64,000 nt of DNA from Enchytraeus crypticus (GCA_905160935.1 CAJHZI010000427.1:191893-255892); one strand, 5' to 3'. Positions 1-11,949 are shown, counted from the first letter of the stretch. The notes: generated by a model from the letters alone, not told the origin. A program made the numbers and translations.

Positions 1-1366
1 ATCAGAATTGAAAACAGTTTTTTACTAGCCATTAAAATTCTGTATCAGAATAATCTAAAAAATTACAAATCAAGGAAATGTTAATTATTGTTCATTTAAG
101 GTTTTCGGGTTAGATTAGGGTCATTCATTTCAATATATTGCTAAAATTGCAGTCGAAAATTGCACGGCTATTGCAAAAAAATGCAAGTCGTGCTAGCTAG
201 CAAATGATGATGAATTATCATGTAACTAAAAAATCCAAAATATTGAAAATAAACATACATTAACATTAATACAGTTAAAAACTAACCAAAGGCTATTAGC
301 AAAAATTGTTTGCTGTGCACAACTTACCAACTTTGTCAACTATTGCTTAATAATTTGAAATTTCATATATGACAAAACTTAGCACATGCTATTCATTTAA
401 ATTAATAATGAAGTCTTTAAAAGATGGTGACACAGTGAGACAAAAATAAAAACTTGTTTACATGTTTTGAAGTGTTGCCATTACTTTCTGATTATTTATT
501 ACCCATTACAAACACATAGCCTAAAATATAGGTTTAATGACTGCTTCCTATGCAATTTTGCCCACAATTGGCGTCTTGGTGTTTGAATTTTTCATACTGA
601 AAATGTTAAGAATGCCAAATTCTATTTTCCCTGACTTTTTCCTGACTTTTTCCATTTTCCCTGACTTTTCCCTGACCACTTTCAAATTCCCTGACTTTTA
701 CAGGTTTCCCCTGTTTTCCAGAAGAGTGGTCACCCTGTTATAAGTATTGCTACTGCAGAACAGGTTATTCTCCACTAATTATTAACTCTTAGTTTATATT
801 TAATTAATTTTATATCCGTGTCTCTCCTACAACCCCAGCAGTTGCTATTACTACATCCAGTGAACTATGCTAAGTATAACTTGTTAAATAACATCCATTT
901 AAAGCAGCATGCACATAAATGATCAGAAGGTAACTTATTGTAAGAACATTTAAAATTATTAAACTCTTTAGATATAATTAATATATATAATTTCGCTTTA
1001 GACTAGTAATATTTAAACTTTTCCTAATTACATACTAAATATACATCATTAGACAAAATTAACTAAACATTACAAAGATAGAAGAATTATTCTAATTATA
1101 GCCTATTTCTATCTATTATAGCCTAAAAAATTACGTCACGATTTAAGAAATCCACTAGAACGGATGTAATTACATGTACATATTAAATACAGACCTATAG
1201 AAAATAGAAATAGGCTTATTTCAACAAAAAGTGGCGAAATCCCTCAACATTGTGTAGAATTATTTCACAATAAATAAAATTTATAAAAAGTTTTCTCTTT
1301 TATTTTTAAATAAATTATCATAACTATAAGACGTGCTAGTAATGTAATGATTTGTCTTTTGATATT
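1..1366. other. AT-rich non-coding DNA
   Basis: Apart from the transposon-like end at 622-740, I see no gene, RNA or clear repeat. The short open frames here have no recognisable protein signature. Confidence 0.5.
622..740 (-). mobile_element. Possible DNA-transposon end with iterated motif
   Basis: On the minus strand the segment begins CAGGGTGACCAC and is followed by four or five irregular copies of AAAAGTCAGGGAA. A terminus beginning CAGGGTG with subterminal copies of a short motif is common at ends of non-autonomous DNA transposons. I found no matching opposite end nearby, so this looks like a solitary fragment. Confidence 0.4.
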
Positions 1367-1432
1367 GTTAGCTCATTATTGTTAGCTCAAAATTGTTAGC
1401 TCATAATTGTTAGCTCATTATTGTTAGCTCAT
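1367..1432. repeat. 14-bp tandem repeat, about 5 copies
   Basis: Unit GTTAGCTCATTATT with small variants (CAAAATT, CATAATT). Confidence 0.85.
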
Positions 1433-1486
1433 AGTGACATAGCGACAAGCTAGTAGGTAATATTTAATTTTTAAGACGCACAGTAA

Positions 1487-1648
1487 ATTACCAGCAAATT
1501 ACTGACTCAGAACTTGACCAGTAAATTACTGCCTCAGAACTTGATCAGTAAATTACTGCCTCAGAACTTGATCAGTAAATTACTGCCTCAGAACTTGACC
1601 AGTAAATCATTACCTCAGAGCTTGATTAGTAAATCACTGCCTCAGAAT
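1487..1648. repeat. 27-bp minisatellite, about 6 copies
   Basis: Repeats of AGTAAATTACTGCCTCAGAA followed by CTTGATC. The outer copies are more diverged (for example AAATCATTACCTCAGAG) than the inner ones. Confidence 0.85.
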
Positions 1649-2240
1649 GAGGTTCATCAGAGCAATTACTATTAACCCAGTGCGAGACAGTGTGGAAAAA
1701 AGTTGATTTATAATAACTTGTCAGACAACCAAGAGGAAGTGCAGTAAAATATTAGACACAAATAGCAGACATAATACTAAAACAAGAGCAAACTAGTAAC
1801 GCCACTGAGCCTGTAGCAGCGCGTGTAGATATAGGCGCGCATGCGCTATGAAGCTAGTAAGTGGAATAGAGTTTGCGAGTGTATCAATAGCCAATACAGT
1901 CATAATGAACATAAATAACATACAACCACATTATGTTATCATAACACATTTACACTTGCAAAACATCATGAGAAGCAAAATTATATGTACGCAAAAAAAA
2001 TTATTATTATACTAATGTATGTTAAACGTTATATCGCTACGTGTAACAGGCAACAAACACGAGCCACAAGAATTCATACAAGTAAGCAAATACATTGCAT
2101 AATGATACATGTTAGATTTATATCTTATATGATATGATACCAGCAACATGTATTACTTATGATACATGTGTGATACAGGCACCTACAGGTGTATAATATA
2201 AAGAGCCTCGTGTACCATATAAGCTATACGACTCAGTCAT
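1649..2240. other. Non-coding; isolated GCGCATGCGC palindrome
   Basis: No gene is visible. Positions 1837-1846 read GCGCATGCGC, the core of the NRF-1 consensus, in an AT-rich setting. No exon or promoter next to it could be identified, so this may be chance. Confidence 0.35.
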
Positions 2241-2247
2241 ACAGCGT

Positions 2248-2400
2248 GTCAACATTACATGCGTCAACATTACATGTGTCAGCATTACATGTGTCAACAT
2301 TACATATCTCAACATTACATAGATATGTCAACATTGCATGTATCAACAATATACATGTATATGTGATCATTACATATGTCAACATTTGCTGTGCATATAC
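2248..2400. repeat. 15-bp tandem repeat
   Basis: Six or more imperfect units of TCAACATTACATGTG, degenerating at the right edge. The open frames on both strands here simply follow the repeat. Confidence 0.8.
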
Positions 2401-3105
2401 GAGCTCTAAGAATATCAAAATCACAAACACCATCTTCAGTAACATTTGTATACTGCTTAAACTACAAAATAGGCCGCACCTACACTTTCATGCAGTCTTT
2501 CAAATATTTAAATTCTTACCTGTAATACACAAAAATAACGTATAAGAAAAAAATCAGTACATAACACTTCAACTAAGCACATAACCAATCGCAGCCATTC
2601 ATAATCATTAACGTAACTCAATTCAGTAATAGCTGAAAATAAAGACATGAAATCACACCTACATTAACGAGCAAAAAATATATAATTTGCCTTGACATTT
2701 AATAAACAGCAACACAAATATATCTTAAAGAATTAGTAGTACAGAAGTCAGAGGCTTGTAATGAAACGACGATATACATATATAAGTGGGAAACACAGAA
2801 AGCTGACATTAGAGTGCTAGACATACTGTACAAATCTTTACTACGATATTGACGACAGAATACACAGTGCATACGCCACATACTAAAGCTCTACTGGCGC
2901 GACACCTTTAAAAGAATTATCATCACAATTATAACAGGCATGAAACTGATTGAAAGGGCTTGGTATTCAACCGGCAAAGACTTCTCAAATCAGCGGTTCA
3001 ACTTCAAAATGTCGCTAGCATTTATGATCAAGAGCCACTTTACTCAATCAATCAATTCAGTTCTTTACCAGATCTTACGTACAAGGCAAAAATAAATAGC
3101 TCCTC
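2401..3105. other. Non-coding stretch
   Basis: I see no supported gene, RNA or repeat. Confidence 0.5.
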
Positions 3106-3212
3106 GGGTGTACTGAGAGCTACTGAGAGCTACTCGGAGCTACTTGGGTCTACTGAGAGCTACTCGGGTCTACTGAGAGCTACTCGGATCTACTCAGAGC
3201 TACTCGGATCGC
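3106..3212. repeat. Short tandem repeat
   Basis: Irregular 11-12 bp units of the type GAGCTACTCGG / GTCTACTGA. The small open frame across it is repeat-driven. Confidence 0.8.
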
Positions 3213-4389
3213 TCTTTAGAGCATTCTTCTAAATTATCGGCTCATTTACAACAGACGCATGTGTAGGTTAAATAATTACGATCATTTTTAAGCCCAAACG
3301 AGATATTTTTTATTTTTGAAATTTATTAATATTATATTTTTACTTTTTATTTTACGATTTATTTCATATGGGTTTATATTGCATACGGTTCTTAGAAAAA
3401 ATGCCACTTTCAATTTCTGATTTTTGTGCTAGCGGCGTTGCATTCCCTTAAACATTTTGATAATTCAATACCAAAACAGTTAGGTTGCTGAATAATATTC
3501 AATTACAATGTCACCACAGGTAAAATCACACATGCACAAATACATCTAGAATGGAAAAATATTCATTTAGAAACAAAATACGAGTGCACAGCTAGCTACG
3601 TACATGTACACTTATTGCATACACACATATACGTGTATTGAATAAATAATTTGCATATTATACTACCGCAGAGACAACAAGCAGTCACAAATCTTCATAT
3701 AGAGGCGTAAACACAAACATTCGCATTCGAATCACGCATCTAAATACATCAGACGTTCTGGTGCAGTGCCTTCTAGCATAGCAGTCAGCAACAGATTTGA
3801 TATTTTAAATATAAACCATCAAGAAAGAGCTCTTAGCGGCCATATAGACCACAACGTTATCGATCAGTAAAAAAGAACTGTTATAGACTAAGTCGAAGGT
3901 ATATAAAAAATCAGACTGCATCGCAAAAGTGTCCGACATTTATTTATTAATCACTCTCTCTCTCTTTATATTTAAAAATTTTTATTTTATCGATCAGCTT
4001 AAATGCATTGTTTACGTGTCCTAACGAATATACACTACGATTGTATAAATCAATTTAAGTGTAGGTATAGTTTAAACATACTTTAATAGTTAGTTATACG
4101 ATAGAGCTAAAATATCATTAACATGGGCAACGATCTATAAACACCACACATCAAATCAGTGTTTATTATCTCAAATGAATTCTCAATAGTAAAGAACCAG
4201 GGCAGCAAGTAATAAAAGACCCTACCACTAAAGCTTCTACTGATGCAGGTAAAAGAATAATTCAACGATAACTAAGTCAATGTCATATCTCAATTGAGCA
4301 AGCATCTACTGCGAATCACTGGATGAACCTAGTGCACTAAGAATCCAAGAACCGTCCCACCGCAGACGTGTCTTCGGATATACACACGG
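3213..4389. other. Non-coding stretch
   Basis: AT-rich sequence with nothing I can name. Confidence 0.5.
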
Positions 4390-4582
4390 GCACTAATACC
4401 TGACAGCACTAATACCTGACAGCACTAATACCTGACAGCACTAATACCTGACAGCACTAATACCTGAAAGCACTAATACCTGACAGCACTAATACCTGAC
4501 AGCACTAATACCTGACAGCACTAATACCTGACAGCACTAATACCTGACAGCACTAATACCTGACAGCACTAATACCTGACAG
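4390..4582. repeat. 16-bp minisatellite, 12 copies
   Basis: Twelve almost identical units of GCACTAATACCTGACA; one unit has CTGAAA in place of CTGACA. Such homogeneity suggests recent expansion or ongoing homogenisation. Confidence 0.95.
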
Positions 4583-5509
4583 CTTCTACGCATTCGATAA
4601 GTATTCTTCTTATTCATATTCAGAGTTTTGCGGGCAAAAAGAACACCCGACGGATCAACAAGTTAATCATTTCACGAAGGCTCTGCCCATACGTTATATA
4701 GATAATAGGTTGGCAAATTATTTGACTTGTGAAGTTGTTTCCAGTTGCTTTCTGTAGTTCTTGCTTAATCGCGTCTTACGACACGTGCGGTTTAAAGTTG
4801 GTCTATTCTTCAGTGTTCTTATTAGAAAATATCAGTGGAAATGACTCATTATTATTTAAAGATGTTATTTCAATGATTGACTGGTATGAAGTGATAATAG
4901 TTTAACTCCTACTTTAACACAATTTATAAATGCCATATTTCGTGTGTGATTAATTTACAAAAATTACGAAAGCATTATGACATAATCTTAAATTGAATTT
5001 CGCATAGTAAACATCCCTTAATGTCGCCAACCTTCACAGGTTACTGTATCATCATTTAACATTTTCATAATTTCACATTGCTTACAAACTACATACCGGT
5101 CAAATCCTATATACAGAAAACAAGCAACAAGAGATTAATATAAATGAATACAGGATTCGCCTCCGCTTATATGAATGATGTTATATCGTCAACCAATCCG
5201 CAAAAATGTAATTGATCTCGTTTCGATTCAATTTGATATAAAAACGTTAGCAGGCAAAGTATTAGTAATATTTGGAATAATGATAGGTTATATGCCAAAA
5301 ATCCTTATCACCGTAGATCTTCTTTATGATATTATAATAATTTACAAAATTTGTTTCAAGTACATGAGGGTTATCACTGAATTAACTAGTGAAATTAAGT
5401 CAAAGTAGCATATTAGACTCTCAAACAATTGCTATCTAGTTGGTCAACTTGTTTTCACATCATTCATATATTCTACAAGGGGATTTCATACTTTAGGACT
5501 AGTTCTTAC
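4583..5509. other. No feature seen; candidate intron
   Basis: If the donor at 5509/5510 is used, this DNA is the first part of an intron of the 5510-6502 gene (minus strand). I could not find a downstream exon. Confidence 0.35.
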
Positions 5510-6502
5510 ATTGCTGTCGGTTCTACTGCGCTCCTTCTGCCTATGCTTTAACAGCTGCTGGTGCTTCTGCTCATTTTCATACGGCTGTTGCTGTAGTTGC
5601 TGCTGCTGTAACTGCTGCTGCTGCTGTAGCTGCTGCTGCTTTTTATCTGCAGTTATTGCAACTTGCTCGTCACCCCTATCTCTCTCACCCATTCCCGCCA
5701 AACTTCTCGTAAATATCATGTCCACGTAATTAGGAGGCAGCTCCCAGTGAGACGGCTTAGGCTCAGGGGGAGCTTTCCCACCCGCGGCCCCCTCACTTCC
5801 CTCCTCAAACTCCTCCTCGGGTTTGGAGTGAGACGTCGGTGATATGAGATCATTGCCATCATCGGAGCCAGACGAGACGAGGGGCGGGGACTTGCGCATC
5901 CTCGACGTCGAGATCAGTCGTCGTGTGAACTTAATGAACCGTCGACACACGCTGTCAGCGCTGCCACTGCGGGGTTTTTCTCGCGCCATGCTCGCGGCAG
6001 CCTCTTCCACGGTTACGGGAGGCGGCGGCGCCTGCATACGACTGGTTCTCGTTAGACTCGACCTCCACGTGGTCAGCTCTGAGCTGCTCACGTAGTCACC
6101 CGACAAGAGCTTGGCCGTCTGTCGCGAGGGAGCCCTAACCGGGGTCAGTCCCACAGCATCCACTGTCCTGCTCTTCGCTCTAGATGTTGTTGCTGAATGT
6201 GATGGAAGGCGACGACAGAAGAGATCGTCGTCGTCATCTTGCCACGACGACGAGACCGTTCTGTTGGGCGGGACCTGCTGGCAGTCGCTGCGGGTCTCTA
6301 CAGAGGCGGGGTGGAGGTTGCTCTCGTGGAGACGTCTGTTGTACTCCACCGCTCCCTCCTCGCCATCTGCCGAGCGAGCCACTGACGAGGGTAGACTGGC
6401 GTGCCCGGCGTCGGGCTGCTGCACTGGCTGCAGCCCATACCTCACCGTCCCTAGACCCGGCGCTGATGGTGCTGCTGTCGATGTAACGTTACTGCTGCGC
6501 AT
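5510..6502 (-). CDS. Exon of unrecognised low-complexity Q-rich protein
   Basis: A long GC-rich open frame in AT-rich surroundings, read on the minus strand. From the ATG at 6502 it runs 331 codons to a plausible splice donor (AAT|GTAAGA) at 5510/5509; without splicing it stops eight codons later at 5486. The protein is Ser/Arg-rich, with an acidic Glu/Asp segment after the middle (EEEFEEGSEG), a less simple segment HWELPPNYVDMIF, and a C-terminal Gln/Leu run (about 20 residues, mostly Gln) then a basic patch. No signal peptide, membrane segment or catalytic motif is visible, and I do not recognise the family. GC bias, length and sharp edges argue for a true exon; opposite-strand frames are shadows. 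A frame extension to GTG at 6505 is not a credible start. Upstream sequence CCAG|GTGATG could instead be a splice acceptor, making this an internal exon. Confidence 0.6.
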
Positions 6503-6528
6503 CACCTGGCAACGGCTTCTTGCTTCAT
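6502..6528 (-). other. Candidate 8-codon uORF ending in UGAUG
   Basis: An upstream ATG at 6528 (minus strand) opens eight codons. Its TGA stop shares the A with the main ATG at 6502, giving a TGATG overlap. Such overlaps can couple termination to reinitiation. It matters only if the transcript starts upstream of 6528. Confidence 0.35.
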
Positions 6529-6540
6529 ATACACCTCTCT

Positions 6541-6578
6541 GTTACCAAGCAACCAAGAGAGACGTCACCGTGACGTAA
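6541..6578 (-). promoter_or_regulatory. Candidate promoter: X-box and CRE half-sites
   Basis: Positions 6541-6553 read GTTACCAAGCAAC, which fits the RFX X-box pattern GTNRCC-N(0-3)-RGYAAC with a one-base spacer. Next to it are GACGTCA (6561-6567) and TGACGTAA (6571-6578), CREB/ATF-type half-sites facing each other. All lie 40-80 bp upstream of the ATG at 6502. X-boxes are typical of ciliary genes, but one motif match does not establish that role. Confidence 0.4.
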
Positions 6579-6704
6579 TTGTTATATTAATGGGAATGAG
6601 AGATGGAGAGAGTGACACAGGAAGCAAGATGGGATATCAAGCAAGGCAGACACTGGGTCCATGTCTTGTACGGTTCTTCTTCATGTCCACGTTAACTGTG
6701 GATT

Positions 6705-7200
6705 CGCAATGGCACAAATCTACAATATAACACATCAATCACATAGAAGAGAGAACAGCGATACACATTAATCTTACAAATCTATAATATAACACATCAA
6801 CCACATAGCAGAGAAGAGCGATACATATCATCATCATCATCTTCCCTTAAATCCCAGTTTAATCAGAAGAGCGATACATATAGATCTTACAAATCTATAA
6901 CACATAAATCACATAGTAGAGAGAACAGCGATACACATAAATCATACAAATGTATAAAATAACACATAAATCATACAGCAGAGAGAACAGCGACTGATAT
7001 ATGTATCACATAAATCTACAACATAGTACGTCATTGATGTTCAATGATTTATGATCAATCTTACAGAAGATTAACACTGACATTATTTATATAGTCACAT
7101 CACCATCATCATCATCTTCAACTGAACCAGTGTTTAGTTGGGGTCGGGAATATTTATATATCACAAAAATCTACAACATAACAAGTCAATCACACAGTAG
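6705..7200. repeat. Diverged tandem repeat with SINE-tail pieces
   Basis: Repeated blocks of about 75-80 bp share CACAAATCTACAATATAAC, CACATAG and GAGAACAGCGATACACA. The array is interrupted at about 6825-6865 and 7095-7160 by minus-strand pieces starting with an (ATC)n run, then CTTCAACTGAACCAG or a relative; these match the tail of the element at 45060-45155. Confidence 0.65.
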
Positions 7201-7439
7201 AGTCTACGCTATTTTATGCCGATAAATAATCCCAAATGTTATCATTCAGAAAATTTCAGAGATCACCTATGAATTAGAATGTGAGAATATGAGACTGGAT
7301 TCTAGAAATTGAAACCCCCCTGAAACTTTTTACTTCTCGGTTTAGTTAGTAAATAGCTTGGCATAATAGAGCTTTTTATTTTAATTTCATTAGGTAAAAC
7401 AGTTCTTTAAAATTTAAGCGACAACATAAACTTCCTCCA

Positions 7440-7565
7440 GTAAATAACAGCAATAAGGCTTTCATTGATACTTTATATCGAAAACTGATACTTTATATTG
7501 AAAACGTGTACTATATTGAAAATTTGTACTTTATATTGAAAATGTGTACTTTATATTGAAAAAAA
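7440..7565. repeat. Short tandem repeat
   Basis: Several imperfect units of ACTTTATATTGAAAA. Confidence 0.7.
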
Positions 7566-8105
7566 AATCATAAAATATTTCTTATACGTCCCCCACCCCA
7601 ATCTTTACATTATCCTATAAACGCCCAGATTTTTAGATGCTACCACAGAATCATAATACAAAAATGTACGACCCCGAGTCATCCCGAGCGTGGGCGATAG
7701 CGTCCAATTTGTGAACGACCGGTCTGAATGACTGGAAAATTGGAAAGAGTATCCAATCATCAGCAGACATGCAGACACTATTACATCACGCTACCTGCTG
7801 CCGGCCATTACATTGATTGTAGTGCAATGGCCGACGACGACCGGTTTCTATAGGCAGTGTTCATAATGCAGCAGCTGCACGCACAAAAACAAAACTGAGA
7901 TCAACAAATTAAACCGCTTAGATCCTTTAATAACATCCGCATACCAGTAACTCACAAAACAGTCAAATCAACTGATCAAAACAGTCAAATCTGTCAATTA
8001 ACTGACAGGCACAATTGTAAAAATCAACTAAACTTGTTACTACAGTCAATCAGTTTAAAGCCAAAGCCGATGCGAAATCTAGACTGTCACAATTTATAGG
8101 AAATC
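7566..8105. other. Non-coding; locally GC-rich
   Basis: A patch at 7670-7860 is richer in GC and CpG than its surroundings and holds the inverted repeat GGCCATT...AATGGCC (7802-7831). No exon or promoter could be supported. Confidence 0.35.
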
Positions 8106-8484
8106 AAATCTACTACAAGGACCTTAAGAAAGGAACATATCAGGAAACTAGATGCATGGGAAATGTGGATTTGGAGAAGAATTGAAAGGATTAGCCAGAC
8201 TCAAATGAGGAATAAGTGAGGAGGTTCTAGAGAGAGTTGGCACAGACAGACATTTGATAAATGCATTAAATAGGCAGAAAAGTTGGATAGGACATATTCT
8301 AAGGGAATGTCTACTAAGAGTGGTCATAAAGGCAGAATGGAAGGAAATATAGGCAGAGGCAGGGCGAGCTTAGGAATGTTAGATGATTTAACGATCCACT
8401 CATATGTGGACATGTAGAGGAAAGCGGAAGACAAAGAAGAGTGGCGGCGTTATATACCAAGGACCTGCTGTAGGCAGTGCACTA

Positions 8485-8519
<35 letters not shown>

Positions 8520-8520
8520 A
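8106..8520 (+). mobile_element. LINE family 1, 3' end fragment
   Basis: This is the 3' coding end and tail of the LINE family best preserved at 18446-19985. Corrupted coding sequence (LDAWEMWIWRRI-like, then a WIGHIL-like segment) leads to the family tail: TATATACC, a short stem with sequence CTGC-TGTA-GGCAG, GTGCACTAAGAGAG and an (AG)n run at 8488-8520. It is 5'-truncated with stops and frame changes. Confidence 0.75.
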
Positions 8521-9107
8521 CGATCTACTACATAGTTTGTTTAAAGAAGATGCCATTCGAAGATTTATCTAGCAAATGAACTTCTCAAAGCTTCGAAACA
8601 TGAAATACAACAAACTCGCGTGTTACCACACAATCAATGCTTGGGTGTGATGCAAGATTTTACATTTAAATTTCGACCGCATTCCGTCTAATAGTGAATA
8701 ATTGTGATGAAAAAATAATTCTACATTTTATATTTTCATAATTTAAGGAATAAAATTCTCCCAGTTATATTTTCGTATAGCCTATATTTAAACTCAAAAT
8801 GATGACAGTGTAATTTTATCCAATTTAACTCCTTCGAACTTCACATTTACGAAACAATTATAAATTCCGTAAAACATAGATAATGGCTTGTATAATAAAT
8901 AACCTAGCACTGTTTCGCAGAAGTAAAAATAAACGTATCAGCAATTCAGCGTTGTAAGCAATTGACTTTCTTACATAACAGGTCAGGTCAGGCAGCAGTT
9001 TACACCATAAACATAACTTAGGATTATAAACAGCATGCAACATGAGCTAAGGCACAGTTTCTTAGAAGTAAAAATAACTAAACCTGTTAAAGCATTATTT
9101 AACATAT
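8521..9107. other. Non-coding stretch
   Basis: AT-rich; no feature supported. Confidence 0.5.
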
Positions 9108-9262
9108 CTTCTTCTTAAGTGCACTGCCAAGTGGCAGGTTCAAGGTACATAATCATACCAAAAGTTTCTCGCTCCATAACGGCACTCCTTACTTCAACAA
9201 GTTAATCCCTTCACAGTCTATGCCTTATCCATAGCTTAGGCTATGTAGCCTATAGCTTGGCA
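9108..9262 (-). mobile_element. Short element B (LINE-tail type)
   Basis: Minus-strand copy sharing the body ...GGATTAACTTGTTGA... and the end TACCTTGAACCTGCC-ACTT-GGCAG-TGCAC with copies at 15613, 28391, 36235 and 54183. Its tail is AAGAAGAAG rather than a clean (AG)n. Confidence 0.75.
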
Positions 9263-10445
9263 TCCTCTACAATATACAATATGTTGCTTTAGAAGCAAGT
9301 AGTGCATAAGCAGAAGTAAATAGAGCCAAGCAGAGATAAGGATAAGTTACAATGAGATAGAGTTAAATTAAAATAAATAAAAAGTTAGTTAAACTGAGAA
9401 AGTAACTTACACAAAAACAGATGCGTAAGTGATCAATTAATTATTATATTAAAGAAAAGTCAGAAAAGGTGGGTATAATTGCATGACACTTTTTAACGTC
9501 TTATTAATGTTGTATTTGTATTTCTAATCGATGGTTGGGGGCGATACCTTAGAGTAATTATAGAATAACTATAGTATCTTTTAAATCAAAGACTGTTTTA
9601 GGAAAGCGCTATAAAATAAACATGAGGCAACTTTGAGTAAAATCTATTTTAAGTACAACAAGGAAACGTCAAAGATGACTATGCCTGATTCTAATGAATG
9701 CTTGCCTACTAGGCAAGTGCGTTAAACTATCCATTGCTAAAACTCTTCGTAACTGACATCGCTTTCGAATGCGGAAACTGACGTTAACCATAGCTTTAAT
9801 ACTCTCTTTGCAAAATAATCAATTAATCTAAAGATTTGCCTTAATTTTTCTCTCCATTAGGACAGACATTCATGGAGAGTTCAGCAAACCTTGTAATAAG
9901 AAAAAAAACGCTGTTATTTCACTTCAAGATACTCAATACCATAAAGAGCCTTCTAACTTAATTTTCATGTACTCTATTAAATAATTATTTACCTAAGTTT
10001 TATAACTTTTTTAAGGTATATCAAATGCTACTGTTAAATTTAGTTAAGAAATTTATTTTTTCAATTCAATGTCATTACAGACTTTAATAAATTTATTTTA
10101 CAATTGTTTAAGCCTAGTTTCACTAACTTTAGTTGTGTTTACGCTGAATTTGAGATAGAATTTTTATTAAAATCATTTGACTCAAGTTCAAAATTAAAGT
10201 CCTGAAAGCAATTGACTATTTCGCCAAAAAAGTGCAACGAACAAATTGGTTATTTCACATAGATTTTTAAAAGTATAGACACGCAGTAGATTATTTAATC
10301 TGATACTGAAATAAAACAAGTCAACCCCTTAAGTCTAACTATCCATGCCAACTATGTACGTATTAGTTATACAAGCTTCCATATATAATATGCTAGTTAC
10401 TTATAGATATGTCAATTTTGAAAAGCCACTTGCAAGAAAATAAAG
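9263..10445. other. Non-coding; SINE-A core remnant at 9750-9789
   Basis: Positions 9750-9789 match the SINE-A 3' core in plus orientation (AACTGACATCGCTTTCGA, then GCGGAAACTGACGTTAAC). The rest is AT-rich with nothing recognised. Confidence 0.5.
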
Positions 10446-10546
10446 ATAAGTTCTGCCTGGGGGCCGATTTACAACAGGCTAAGGGTTCGAAACTCGACGG
10501 GACTGCCTCTGATAGTACATTGTGGTACGAAAACGGACGTTAAACT
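10446..10546 (+). mobile_element. Diverged tRNA-related SINE fragment
   Basis: A B-box-like AGGGTTCGAAACTC (10482-10495) is followed about 40 bp later by ACGAAAACGGACGTTAAAC, similar to the SINE-A core. The similarity is loose. Confidence 0.4.
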
Positions 10547-10549
10547 TGG

Positions 10550-11092
10550 CTATACATGATTTCTTCGATCCAGCATATTTCAATAGCATTAGTAGATTCA
10601 CTCAAAACATATTGGGATTTGAGATATTACGAAGATCCAACAGAATCTCTGAAAAAAATAAACATTTTATCTATCTATTTCTGGCATATTACTTTACTAT
10701 AATTGAAACAGTAGTCAGCCTTTTCCTGTCTGCTGCCGAGCAGAATTGACTATCACGAATGTAGCCAACAAAAACTCGAGGAATATTTTTTATTGCTCGA
10801 CGCAGCTGCCTCAGACAGGCGATGACTCACGTGGGGCTTCCATTAGCAATAAAAACAAAATAACCGCTGTTAACTGCTGCTTCGTAACTTTCGTTAAATA
10901 ATTGCTGTGCAGAAACGACCAATCTACGAAATTCTGCTAATCGAAGACATTAGATCAATTTGGTCCAAGAACTCTGTAATCTCTTAAATTCTGCAGCCTT
11001 CCATCTAACTTAGATACTAAAAACAGATTTGTTGAAAGTAAAGCGAAGCCCTGGGCAAACAGTCATGTATCGTCTGGAGCTACTGCTAATGC
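10550..11092. other. Non-coding stretch
   Basis: No supported gene. The reading frame at 10522-10749 has no recognisable domain. Confidence 0.4.
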
Positions 11093-11635
11093 ATCAGCTG
11101 TACGACATCAGCTGCAGCTGTACGACATCAGCTGCAGCTGTACGACATCAGCTGCAGCTGTACGACATCAGCTGCTGCTGTACGACATCAGCCGCAGCCT
11201 TACAACATCGGTTGCAGCTGCACAGTTACAACATCAGCTGAGGCTACAGCTACGACATCAACTGAGGCTACAACTACGACATCAGCTGAGGCTACAGCTA
11301 CGACATCAACTGAGGCTACAGCTACGACATCAACTGAGGCTACAGCTACGACATCAGCTAAGGCCACAGCTACGACATCAGCTGAGGCTACAGCTACGGA
11401 ATTACCTGCAGTAACAGCTAAGGAACCAGCTGACGCCACAGCTAAGGAATCAGCAGAAGCAACAGCTAAGGAATCAGCTGAAGCAACAGCTAAGGAATCA
11501 GCTGAAGCCACAGCTAAGGAATCAGCTGAAGCAACAGCTAAGGAATCAGCTGAAGCAATCTCTTTAGAATCAACTGAAATCACAGATAGGGAATCAGCAG
11601 CAGCCACAGCTAAGGAATCAGCTAGAGTAGTAATG
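11093..11635. repeat. CAGCTG-rich minisatellite, 20- and 24-bp units
   Basis: The left part has four 20-bp units (TACGACATCAGCTGCAGCTG). The right part has about 16 units of 24 bp, first type GCTACAGCTACGACATCAAC+TGAG, then type GCTACAGCTAAGGAATCAGC+TGAA. Because 24 is a multiple of three, both strands stay open: plus reads Ala/Thr/Ser/Glu repeats, minus reads ASADSLAV repeats. I see no start context or flanking exon, so coding is not supported. Confidence 0.85.
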
Positions 11636-11949
11636 TAGCTGCAGCTAACAGCTGAAGCCGATGCGGCTGCTGCTCGCAGCTACTATCACTTCTCAGCACT
11701 TGGGGCAATGTAAACAATATCTACATGAGAACGACCAGGACAACACTCGACCTGAAATCACTGCTATCGCTTTAAGGCGATCGTAACCATGACGATAGGT
11801 CTACTTGTCTACTGTTGTTGTTGCTTACGCTCTATAAGAGCCCCTATGCCACCACCTTATTCTCTAGCAGGCAATGACTTATTAAAAGCACGACCTACCA
11901 ACACTGCAAATAGTTGAAAATGATTGACCGCAAGTAAAAGTAAACACAC

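Noticed and set aside
4390..4582. CRISPR-like array
   Set aside because: Units are directly adjacent with no unique spacers; it is a minisatellite in a eukaryotic genome.
6111..6578. 155-codon plus-strand frame opposite the GC-rich exon
   Set aside because: Shadow of the minus-strand exon; composition is that of the complement of a GC-rich coding region.
11200..11607. 135-codon minus-strand frame with ASADSLAV repeats
   Set aside because: Explained by a 24-bp minisatellite that is open on both strands; no start context.
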